Source: an uncultured Veillonella sp.
GTDB lineage: Bacteria; Bacillota; Negativicutes; Veillonellales; Veillonellaceae
DNA: 16,081 nt
Assembly (NCBI GenBank): GCA_900550175.1
Contig: URQX01000027.1
Location: 1 to 16,081, forward strand
Reading direction: 5' to 3'
Every line of letters starts with the position of its first letter. Within the stretch, counting starts at the first letter, position 1. The translations under genes and the position numbers were made by a program. Shown here piece by piece: positions 1 through 6,258 of the stretch. The notes below the pieces were generated by a model, which ran no database searches, was not told the DNA's origin, and saw nothing but the letters and a program-made list of their open reading frames with translations.

Positions 1-2
1 TT

Positions 3-2183
3 TTATTATCTGCTGTTATGATGACTTTATTGTCATCTACGATGGCTATGCCTAGTACATGGGCTGCAGCAGGTCTTAATTCTGAGGGACGCATTTTTGC
101 AACTACTGCAGATAGTAAATTTAAAAGTACTGGGAATGCAACTGTGAATGGTGTAGTAGCGTCTAATGGTGGTCAAGTTACAATTGGTTCCTTGGATACT
201 CCTAATGCAGATAAATTACCTAAACGCTATCGTCAACCAGCTTTCATTACAGGCATGCTAGATAATAGTTCTATCCAAGTAGATGGCGGTGTTATGGACG
301 TGACTACTGCGCCATGGACGTCTCCATATCCATTAGCTTTTGCGTATAATAGTAAAATTAACATCGGCATTGATGATGAAGGTACTGTAAAACATAAAGC
401 GTTGAACATGCAAGGTGATGTGCTCGTAACTGATAAAACAATGCCTCCATACCAACAACAGCAACCATCTGTTATCAATATCGGTCTTGGTCGTGCTCAT
501 AATAGTCCTAACCAATTCTCTGGTAAAGCAGTGAATACTTTAGAGGATAAAGGTGGCGAGATCAATATGACCTTTGATGGAGGTATGTGGAGCCATGATA
601 ATATGGGTGGCTTAGAGTCGTTCATGATCGATGGTAAAGAGGCTCGTAGTAGCATTAATACCCTCACAGGCACTCGTACACGTGAAGGTTTCAGCCGTAT
701 TTCCCAAGATTCTCGTAGCGACATTCATGTTAACAAGCTAGATGGTCATATCAATGTTATTTATGATATGAGCGCAAGTACTGGTCTAAATTTCGGTAAA
801 CCAGCTTCTCAAAAAACTGGTCTTGATGCGGCTGATATCGAGGGCGGTAACTTCATCGTGAAATCTGCTGCAGCCGGCTCTGGCGTGCATGGTTATGTAA
901 CAGGTGACAATCTTGATACTTCTTCTGAAAGCAATGTAAACAAGATTTTAGATAATTTGGCACATAAATTCTATTATGAAAATTATGTAAAAGGTGAAAG
1001 AAACCTTTCTGGTACTGTATCTATCGCTTCTAAAGGCATCGTGTCTAGCTACAAAAAAGCGTTGACTACAGATAAAAAAGAAGGGGATATTACTTGGAAA
1101 GACGGTAATGGTCAAGGCTCCTATGTGGTGGCAGAACCAAAACCAGTTACACCAGTAACTCCAGATCCAAAACCAGTTACACCAGTAACTCCAGATCCTA
1201 AACCAGTTACACCAGTAACTCCAGATCCTAAACCTCAAATTCCAGCACCTACACCTACACCAGTAAATCCTAATCCTGTTATTCGTGGTGCGTACGATAC
1301 ACCTCATATGCGTGGTATTCGTTCCGCTGTAGTAGGTAATTTCAATGCATGGCGTACAGTAGCTGATGATATGTACCGTCCTCGTGTATTGCAACAAGGT
1401 GAACCAACTGGTATTTGGGCTCGCATCGGTGGCGGTAAATACAGCTACTCTGGCAGCGGTATTGATACAGCTACAGATTACACACGCATCCAAGGCGGTT
1501 ATGATGCTAAAATCAGCCGTGGTTGGACTGTAGGTGGTCAAGTATCTTACCTTCGCGGTTCTGAAGACTATGTATTCGATGGTTCTGGCAAGGTTAAATC
1601 CTTCTCCGTTGGTGCTTATGGTTTGAAAGACCTTGGTAAAGATCAATATGTACATATAGAAACGCAAGTAGGTCGTGTATCTAATGACTTCACAGCGCGT
1701 AATGAAATTGGTGACCCTATGTATGGCGATGCAAAATCTAATGCGTACAGCATCGGTGTTCGCTATGGTAAAACATTGAAATATGCTAATGGTTTCTATG
1801 TAGAACCACAAGCACAATTGAACTTTACACACTTCGGTGGTCGTAACTTCAATGTAGATAATGTATCTGTTAACCAATCTGGTGTGAATAGCACTTCTGG
1901 TAAGCTTGGTCTTGAATTGGGTAAACAATTCGGCAATGGCAATATCTATACACGATTTGCTGCAGGTCATACTTTCACAGGCAATGTAAAAACTGCATTC
2001 TCTAGTGGCACAGCTGTGAAACTAACAGAGCAAGATCTTAAAGGCACTTGGACTGAACTTGCCTTCGGTGGTCGTTATGGCTTCAATAGCAACAATAGCG
2101 TATTTGCTGATGTTGCCACAGGTTTGTCTGGTGACCTCCAAGCAGACTGGGGCGTAAACGCTGGTTTCACGCACAAATTCTAA
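3..2183 (+). CDS. Classical (type Va) autotransporter, 5' end outside the window
   Basis: A secreted surface protein whose C-terminal beta-barrel inserts in the outer membrane and carries an N-terminal passenger. The frame is open to the window edge. The first ATGs (18, 21) lie inside a hydrophobic signal-peptide-like stretch (LLSAVMMTLLSSTMAMPSTWA) with no ribosome site in the 17 bases before them, so the true start is probably upstream. Counting from ATG 18, residues 15-375 look like a beta-rich passenger. A segment near residues 310-365 (ILDNLAHKFYYENYVKGERN, then NLSGTVSIA) resembles a pre-barrel motif of Veillonella-type autotransporters. A Pro-rich linker follows, and residues about 440-721 form the barrel, with alternating aromatic strands and a final Phe (GFTHKF), the usual BAM signal. 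I see no protease triad, and the passenger's ligand is unknown. The next gene is convergent. Family call is firm; function as adhesin is inferred. Confidence 0.9.
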   Translation, partial: LLSAVMMTLLSSTMAMPSTWAAAGLNSEGRIFATTADSKFKSTGNATVNGVVASNGGQVTIGSLDTPNADKLPKRYRQPAFITGMLDNSSIQVDGGVMDVTTAPWTSPYPLAFAYNSKINIGIDDEGTVKHKALNMQGDVLVTDKTMPPYQQQQPSVINIGLGRAHNSPNQFSGKAVNTLEDKGGEINMTFDGGMWSHDNMGGLESFMIDGKEARSSINTLTGTRTREGFSRISQDSRSDIHVNKLDGHINVIYDMSASTGLNFGKPASQKTGLDAADIEGGNFIVKSAAAGSGVHGYVTGDNLDTSSESNVNKILDNLAHKFYYENYVKGERNLSGTVSIASKGIVSSYKKALTTDKKEGDITWKDGNGQGSYVVAEPKPVTPVTPDPKPVTPVTPDPKPVTPVTPDPKPQIPAPTPTPVNPNPVIRGAYDTPHMRGIRSAVVGNFNAWRTVADDMYRPRVLQQGEPTGIWARIGGGKYSYSGSGIDTATDYTRIQGGYDAKISRGWTVGGQVSYLRGSEDYVFDGSGKVKSFSVGAYGLKDLGKDQYVHIETQVGRVSNDFTARNEIGDPMYGDAKSNAYSIGVRYGKTLKYANGFYVEPQAQLNFTHFGGRNFNVDNVSVNQSGVNSTSGKLGLELGKQFGNGNIYTRFAAGHTFTGNVKTAFSSGTAVKLTEQDLKGTWTELAFGGRYGFNSNNSVFADVATGLSGDLQADWGVNAGFTHKF
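1137..1226 (+). repeat. Three 30-bp tandem repeats encoding PKPVTPVTPD
   Basis: Three head-to-tail 30-nt units (1137-1166, 1167-1196, 1197-1226) encode PKPVTPVTPD three times. The third unit differs from the first two by one synonymous base (CCA to CCT). A degenerate PKPQIPAPTPTPVNPNP tail follows. The stretch lies between passenger and barrel and is probably an extended, rigid linker. Because the period is a multiple of three, copy changes by slippage would keep the frame. Confidence 0.95.
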
Positions 2184-2186
2184 AAT

Positions 2187-2230
2187 ATAGGCAATCATGC
2201 ATAAGGTCATGAGACCTTGTGCATGCCTAT
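2187..2230 (+). terminator. Imperfect hairpin just after the autotransporter stop
   Basis: Starting 4 nt after the stop codon, ATAGGC..ATGCA.AAGGTC pairs with GACCTTGTGCATGCCTAT around an ATGA loop. The stem is about 18 bp, with a two-base bulge and one mismatch. There is no T-run after it, so as an intrinsic terminator it is weak; it may instead protect the 3' end or cause pausing. Confidence 0.5.
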
Positions 2231-2256
2231 CCATTACAAATAATAAAGTATGTGCG

Positions 2257-2286
2257 TTGACACATAATTTTTCGAATGTAAATTAT
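2257..2286 (+). promoter_or_regulatory. Possible orphan promoter in the convergent region
   Basis: TTGACA (2257-2262) matches the -35 consensus exactly. It is followed after 18 nt by AATTAT (2281-2286), a 4-of-6 match to the -10 consensus. No protein gene follows on this strand before the hairpin at 2540-2631. It could drive a small RNA of about 340 nt, or be a chance match in AT-rich DNA. Confidence 0.25.
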
Positions 2287-2484
2287 ATACGGTAATTATG
2301 GCCATATAGCTGTATGTCTGTATAGATATATATTTCCTTCACATATATTACCCCTTACATATATACAACGTATCTATCTATACATATACGTAGCATCCAT
2401 ATGCAACTTCCCCTTTTATCATGCAATTACAATCCTTACGGATGCTATACTTCCCCCTGTATAACATAAGTATATGGCCTATCT

Positions 2485-2515
2485 TATTATATTTAGACCT
2501 GGTCTGAATATAATA
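2485..2515. repeat. 31-bp near-perfect palindrome around AGACC-T-GGTCT
   Basis: Fifteen bases on each side of a single central T (2500) are complementary with one mismatch (TATTATATTTAGACC and GGTCTGAATATAATA). A one-base centre suits a dimeric DNA-binding protein better than an RNA hairpin. No regulator-dependent gene starts nearby, so its role is unclear. Confidence 0.8.
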
Positions 2516-2539
2516 TACTAACCTTCTTAAATACAATGC

Positions 2540-2631
2540 AAAAGAACCCTCTTAAGGAAACTTGAGGTCATCCTATCATCATTTTGAATGTAGGATAAAT
2601 CTAGTATGTTTCCTAATAAGAGGGTTCTTTT
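2540..2631. terminator. Large bidirectional terminator hairpin between convergent genes
   Basis: The left arm 2540-2561 (AAAAGAACCCTC...GGAAAC) pairs with the right arm 2608-2631 (GTTTCC...GAGGGTTCTTTT). The stem is about 22 bp with a two-base bulge. The 46-nt apical region carries its own 6-bp stem (ATCCTA 2570-2575 with TAGGAT 2591-2596). T-rich ends occur on both strands. It sits 14 bp beyond the stop of the methyltransferase gene, so it most likely ends that transcript, and it can also stop readthrough from the left. The long two-stem form is larger than a usual terminator. Confidence 0.75.
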
Positions 2632-2644
2632 GTATATATTGATT

Positions 2645-4267
2645 TTATTTTCTAAAGTACCCAAGGTATTCTAAACGAAGTAGAGATTCATCTAGGTATT
2701 GTTCTGTAGGTACTTTATATGTATAGCCGTCCTTAGTCGTGCGCTGTACAGTTAGGTTATCGTTATCCATAGTCTGTATTAAGGTTTCTCGTGAAGTAGG
2801 TTTTGATAGCAATGTAGCAACATATAGTAGACCATTATCGATGCTTTCATCGATTTGATTATACATATTGCCAAGAGCTGTATATTGGGTGCCACCATCT
2901 TCGACGAGTGTTTTTAAATAGTTGATGAAAGGCTCAGGTATATAGCTTTCATGTTCAACAAATGGAGTGAGAGGATAGGATTCGCCATAAATATTAAGAT
3001 TACCTAAGATGATAAGGAACAATAGGCGCTGATACAGTTGGTTATTATCGATGATATAACCAGGATAGGATCTGTTGATATGATTTACAATATCTTGTAC
3101 CGTGAATTGTTTAGCGGTATCCATTATCTCTTTGATGGCAATGTAGATGGTATTGGTCCAGTCCGATGGAACACCTTTTTCGTTGGCCGAATTAGCCACA
3201 TAATATAGACTATTTAAGATATCCATCGTTACCGTTTCATCATGATTGATAACAGACTCATTGGCTTGTTTAGTTAAGAGACTCATGCGGAACTGTGTAT
3301 CATACACATAGTCATAGAACTGCTCTTTATCGATATAGTTGCCATTAGATAAGGCTCTAATATTATCTGCCACATCCTCTGAAAGCCATGAGATAAAGGA
3401 CCGTTGCGGTACTTCATCACCAATATAGGCACATCCTTGCTGCTGTGCGCGCTCTATGAAGTCAGATACGTATACAGGATCATTAAAGGTTTCTAAATAT
3501 TCATGGGCCACATAATAATCGCTAGAGTTCAGTACACGATGGATATTATTGATTTTATAATTCGATTGCGTACGAGACCGTTCATCGCTGTTCATAGTAT
3601 CTGCTACCATTTTTAATACATTTTTTGTATATAATGTACGCTCTAATAGATTTTGATCCTTCGCCCGTTTTTCTGAATACAACATAATATCCCGCAATTG
3701 CTCTAAGCGTTTCCATCCTGGGTAAGTGTTATAGGAGACATAGGCGATCCCATTATCAGATAAATTTTTATTGCAAATACTTAGTATTTTATCCTTAACT
3801 ACATCGGGTACCCAGGACCAAATGCCATGAACGATGATGTAATCAAAGGTGCCAAAGCTTTCATCAATATCGAGAATATCCTTTTCTAATAAGGTCACAT
3901 TGGTGAGGCCTATGGATTTAATAATCTCATTGCCATGTTGTACTTGTACACCTGATAGGTCGATGCCTGTGAAAGTTGCTTCTGGATAGTATAGCGCTTG
4001 TGGGATGAGATTGCCCCCACAGGATGCACCTAACTCAAGAATGCGGGCACCCTTGAGGGGCGCAGGATTAAGACCATATAGCTTAGCTTTAGCTTGTAAA
4101 TTGTTAATATTCGTACTAGAAAATGGTTTGGATACATAGAGGAAGGAATCATATGAATCCTTTACCTCATTTATATTGACCTGTAATTCCTCAGATATAT
4201 CTGGATTGTTTGCTATGATTGCAGTCTTTTTTAAATCTGTTGTTTGTTCTCTGTCTTTCTGGCTCAT
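2645..4267 (-). CDS. SAM-dependent methyltransferase with methyltransferase regulatory domain (PKMT-like)
   Basis: A 540-aa cytoplasmic class I methyltransferase. The Rossmann core is at residues 70-200. Motif I is ILELGASCGGNLIP (76-89), the SAM-ribose-binding acidic residue is in GIDLS (D103), the adenine-side acidic turn is KDILDI (D130), and the post-II stretch is FDYIIVHGIWSWVP (141-154). Residues about 250-335 (HEYLETFNDPVYVSDF ... DTQFRMSLL) match the methyltransferase regulatory domain. The C-terminal 200 residues are probably helical or winged-helix. This order resembles rickettsial protein-lysine methyltransferases PKMT1/2, which act on the autotransporter OmpB, so a protein substrate is plausible but inferred. 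There is no signal peptide. ATG 4267 has AGGGG 5 nt before the ATG-proximal TAGTAT. The gene appears monocistronic, with terminator hairpins on both sides. It could instead act on a small molecule. Confidence 0.85.
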   Translation of the reverse strand: MSQKDREQTTDLKKTAIIANNPDISEELQVNINEVKDSYDSFLYVSKPFSSTNINNLQAKAKLYGLNPAPLKGARILELGASCGGNLIPQALYYPEATFTGIDLSGVQVQHGNEIIKSIGLTNVTLLEKDILDIDESFGTFDYIIVHGIWSWVPDVVKDKILSICNKNLSDNGIAYVSYNTYPGWKRLEQLRDIMLYSEKRAKDQNLLERTLYTKNVLKMVADTMNSDERSRTQSNYKINNIHRVLNSSDYYVAHEYLETFNDPVYVSDFIERAQQQGCAYIGDEVPQRSFISWLSEDVADNIRALSNGNYIDKEQFYDYVYDTQFRMSLLTKQANESVINHDETVTMDILNSLYYVANSANEKGVPSDWTNTIYIAIKEIMDTAKQFTVQDIVNHINRSYPGYIIDNNQLYQRLLFLIILGNLNIYGESYPLTPFVEHESYIPEPFINYLKTLVEDGGTQYTALGNMYNQIDESIDNGLLYVATLLSKPTSRETLIQTMDNDNLTVQRTTKDGYTYKVPTEQYLDESLLRLEYLGYFRK

Positions 4268-4272
4268 ATACT

Positions 4273-4278
4273 ACCCCT
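4273..4278 (-). promoter_or_regulatory. Ribosome binding site of the methyltransferase gene
   Basis: Reading the minus strand, AGGGGT lies 5 nt before the ATG at 4267 and supports that start. A weak -10-like TATACT lies upstream (plus-strand 4312-4317), but no convincing -35 could be placed. Confidence 0.6.
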
Positions 4279-4327
4279 ATGATGATTTCTTTAGTACATA
4301 ATGTTGAACATAGTATAGCATATAAAG

Positions 4328-4372
4328 AAGAACTGCACCTTATAAACAATTAGAATATAAGGTGCAGTTCTT
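4328..4372 (-). terminator. Intrinsic terminator with a perfect 17-bp stem
   Basis: AAGAACTGCACCTTATA (4328-4344) pairs perfectly with TATAAGGTGCAGTTCTT (4356-4372) around an 11-nt loop. On the minus strand the stem runs into TTCTTCTTTAT, which suits termination of the small adhesin gene ending at 4489. The plus side has TTAGTTTTTG, so it could work both ways. It also separates that gene from the methyltransferase gene. Confidence 0.85.
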
Positions 4373-4488
4373 AGTTTTTGTGTGTAATTAGGATTGTAAT
4401 TAGATTTTGTAGTGTAAAACTGTAGTTTGGAACAATATAGTTTGCGTTACATAATTTGGTTTACATACTATGTCATGGCTGAATTATA

Positions 4489-5814
4489 TTATTTGTTTAA
4501 TTTTGCCATGAGTTGATGTACAGTTTCTTGAAGTTCTTTGTTTTGTGTTTCTAAAGCTTGTACACGAGTTTCAAGGTTTTGACTGTGGCTCGTTACTTGA
4601 GATTTGCCAGGCTTGTATGTAACACCTACGTTTGCCATGATATGGCTATTCAATGTAACGCCTGTAGTCAATAATAGATTATCTCTGTGGTAATATCCAA
4701 CACCGAGGGCGAGGGCATTGGCGTTCTTGTAGTGGCCATAGCCTGCCATATATTGAATGCGATTGTCTGGGTCGTATGCCATAGGGTGCAATGCAGCTAA
4801 AGCAGCGGCACGAGCATCGCCTTTATTGGATTCATTTTCTACATAATCGATCATTTGATGAGCTCCATATAATTGGGAGCCGTTGATAGCATCTGTAGAG
4901 GTAGCGCTAACGCGACCCGCTGCTACGTTTGTAATAGTTCGTTCTTTGTCTTTTGCGCCTACCGATACAGTAGAGATAGGCGTAGTGCCTGCATAATTTA
5001 CAGTCTTACCATTGTTAAAGATATAGCTAGATGTGCCCACAACGTCTCCATCTGTAGAGCCATTGCCTAGGATTACTGCATTTTCTAAGGATGTTGTGAC
5101 ATTGTTGCCCATAACGAAAGTGTTGTTTCCAGAGATGTGGTTATAGTTACCGATGCTATAGGACCCGCTCGCATCGATGGCAGTTTTCCCATATTGACCT
5201 TGACCGAATACGCCAGATTCAGTGGCCTTATCGGATAAGGTGTTATAGGAACCAATAGCGAGCCCCTTATTGGCATTAATATTGGTGTAGTGACCAATGC
5301 CGAGGGTGAAGTTCCCCTTTACAGAGGAGCCAGAACCGATTAGAACGGAATTGGTAGCCTTACTGTTGGTCCCTTGGTAATGACCGAGCCATACATTTTT
5401 TTCCCCTTCCGATTTTTCCCCAGATTGGGTACCCATGATAATGGACGTCGATAGTTTTGCATTGTTTGCTGCCATTGCACCGGCAATGACATTTAAATCA
5501 CCCGTGCCTTTTTGGAAGCTCTTACCACCTAAGGTAATATTGCCGCCCCCTTTAGATTGGTTACCGGCGAAGCCACCGATGGCTACATTGTTGCCGTTTG
5601 CATTTGGACTGGCTATTACTTGGTGGTTACTAGTTGTGGCACCGGCACCTCTACCGAGCGTAATATTGCCATCATTAGTGAACGTGGTTCCTACAGCCCC
5701 TACGTTGCCGTTGTCTTCTACAATGTTTACAGGTGCTACAGGCGCCGCCGATACAATCCCTATAGATAATGCAGAAAACACAATACCTGTTAATACAAAA
5801 TGTTTCTTACTCAT
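4489..5814 (-). CDS. Small trimeric autotransporter adhesin (YadA-like, type Vc)
   Basis: A 441-aa surface adhesin expected to trimerise, each chain giving four strands of a shared 12-strand barrel. An ordinary signal peptide (MSKKHFVLTGIVFSALSIGI, cleavage near VSA-AP, residue 23) lacks the ESPR extension. Residues 45-285 are YadA-head-like, with recurring xAIG/xxLG strands (NVAIGG, NVWLGH, SVLIGS, GLAIGS, AVILGN). The neck is TITNVAAGRVSATSTDAINGSQLY region (293-316). A short helix (317-345) leads to the anchor (about 345-402: MAGYGHYKNANALALGVGYY, then NVGVTYK). Unlike YadA, about 40 residues follow the last strand and form heptads (hydrophobic or Asn at 414, 418, 421, 425, 428, 432, 435, 439), which would lie in the periplasm. 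ATG 5814 is backed by AAAGGAG. There is almost no stalk, so the head would sit close to the membrane. The ligand is unknown. Confidence 0.9.
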   Translation of the reverse strand: MSKKHFVLTGIVFSALSIGIVSAAPVAPVNIVEDNGNVGAVGTTFTNDGNITLGRGAGATTSNHQVIASPNANGNNVAIGGFAGNQSKGGGNITLGGKSFQKGTGDLNVIAGAMAANNAKLSTSIIMGTQSGEKSEGEKNVWLGHYQGTNSKATNSVLIGSGSSVKGNFTLGIGHYTNINANKGLAIGSYNTLSDKATESGVFGQGQYGKTAIDASGSYSIGNYNHISGNNTFVMGNNVTTSLENAVILGNGSTDGDVVGTSSYIFNNGKTVNYAGTTPISTVSVGAKDKERTITNVAAGRVSATSTDAINGSQLYGAHQMIDYVENESNKGDARAAALAALHPMAYDPDNRIQYMAGYGHYKNANALALGVGYYHRDNLLLTTGVTLNSHIMANVGVTYKPGKSQVTSHSQNLETRVQALETQNKELQETVHQLMAKLNK

Positions 5815-5823
5815 CGCAATACA

Positions 5824-5830
5824 CTCCTTT
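5824..5830 (-). promoter_or_regulatory. Ribosome binding site of the small trimeric adhesin
   Basis: AAAGGAG on the minus strand, 9 nt before the ATG at 5814. The strong match and good spacing fix this start. Confidence 0.8.
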
Positions 5831-5872
5831 GCATATAGGACTTCACAAAACTTTCATATCACTTACAGGTTC

Positions 5873-5901
5873 ATAATAATACGAAATATTCATGTTGTAA
5901 A
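5873..5901 (-). promoter_or_regulatory. Promoter of the small trimeric adhesin
   Basis: On the minus strand TTTACA (plus 5896-5901) and TATTAT (plus 5873-5878) are separated by exactly 17 nt. Start would fall near 5866, giving a leader of about 50 nt. An inverted repeat (5884-5910) covers the -35 box and most of the spacer, suggesting control by a dimeric regulator. Confidence 0.6.
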
Positions 5902-5910
5902 TGAATATTT
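5884..5910. promoter_or_regulatory. Operator-like inverted repeat over the adhesin promoter
   Basis: AAATATTCAT (5884-5893) and ATGAATATTT (5901-5910) are perfect 10-bp inverted arms with a 7-bp centre. The site overlaps the -35 box and spacer of the promoter for the 4489-5814 gene. A bound repressor would block RNA polymerase. AT-rich symmetric boxes of this size occur in the Fur/PerR and MarR classes, but no regulator gene is in the window. Confidence 0.55.
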
Positions 5911-6109
5911 TGTATAATATGTGGTAAAAATACACCATATATGCATATTTAAAGAAAGTTTTATGTACTATTGTAAAAATATTTATAGGGGAGTGTAGAA
6001 CATTTATAAACATTGAGAATCGTAATTAATAAAGGGTTTGTGATTATCTTTTTGTAGATACAGTATACTTGATACCTTCACTATCTAGAATATGTTTCTA
6101 TATTATATT

Positions 6110-6148
6110 ATTATATATATACATTATATATATACATTATATATAATC
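6110..6148. repeat. 13-bp A/T tandem repeat upstream of the inverse autotransporter promoter
   Basis: ATTATATATATAC is repeated at 6110-6122 and 6123-6135, with a shortened third copy (ATTATATATAATC, 6136-6148). It lies about 35 bp before the -35 box of the rightward promoter. It may act as an easily melted or bent UP-like element, and it is prone to slippage. Confidence 0.8.
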
Positions 6149-6182
6149 TACTTGTATCCTATATAGTAGTCTATTCATATCC

Positions 6183-6212
6183 TTGACAATGGCAGCTATA
6201 ATTCGTTACACT
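6183..6212 (+). promoter_or_regulatory. Probable promoter of the inverse autotransporter gene
   Basis: A consensus TTGACA (6183-6188) is followed after 18 nt by TACACT (6207-6212), a 4-of-6 match to -10. A perfect TATAAT lies only 8 nt after TTGACA and so cannot pair with it; it could pair with a poor TTCATA-like -35 further upstream. The exact start site is therefore uncertain. Confidence 0.5.
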
Positions 6213-6258
6213 TGTATATATTTCATTTTAAGTTCATGAGAATTATATGTAGAGAGTA

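Larger units (their letters stand above)
2184..2644. other. Convergent intergenic region with several inverted repeats and no gene
   Basis: About 460 bp of AT-rich DNA between two converging genes. No open frame with a ribosome site is visible. It holds four secondary-structure elements: the hairpin at 2187-2230, an 8-9-bp stem between 2390-2398 and 2440-2448 (TAGCATCC/GGATGCTA), a 31-bp palindrome at 2485-2515, and the large hairpin at 2540-2631. A promoter-like pair lies at 2257-2286. A small RNA is possible but unproven. Confidence 0.6.
5815..6258. other. Divergent promoter region between the small adhesin and the inverse autotransporter
   Basis: About 440 bp of very AT-rich DNA without a gene. 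It holds the leftward promoter and operator-like repeat (5873-5910), an A/T tandem repeat (6110-6148) and a rightward promoter (6183-6212). In the roughly 200 bp between 5911 and 6109 I see only a 10-bp ATATGCATAT palindrome near 5939 and no gene. Confidence 0.6.

Noticed and set aside
18..20. ATG 18 as the true start of the first gene
   Set aside because: The frame continues upstream to the window edge with hydrophobic codons, and no ribosome site is present. Residues after ATG 18 look like the second half of a signal peptide.
1137..1226. CRISPR-like short repeats
   Set aside because: The 30-bp units are directly adjacent without spacers and are in-frame protein repeats. No CRISPR array is visible anywhere in the window.
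948..1970. Minus-strand 340-aa open frame
   Set aside because: It is antisense to the autotransporter linker and barrel. Its odd Trp/Cys-rich repeats (IWSYWCNWF) are the reverse of the Pro-rich repeat.
5435..5917. 160-aa plus-strand open frame
   Set aside because: It is antisense to the N-terminal half of the small trimeric adhesin and extends into its promoter; no ribosome site.
6183..6202. TTGACA followed closely by a perfect TATAAT
   Set aside because: The spacing is only 8 bp, so the two boxes cannot form one promoter. TTGACA-18-TACACT was preferred.
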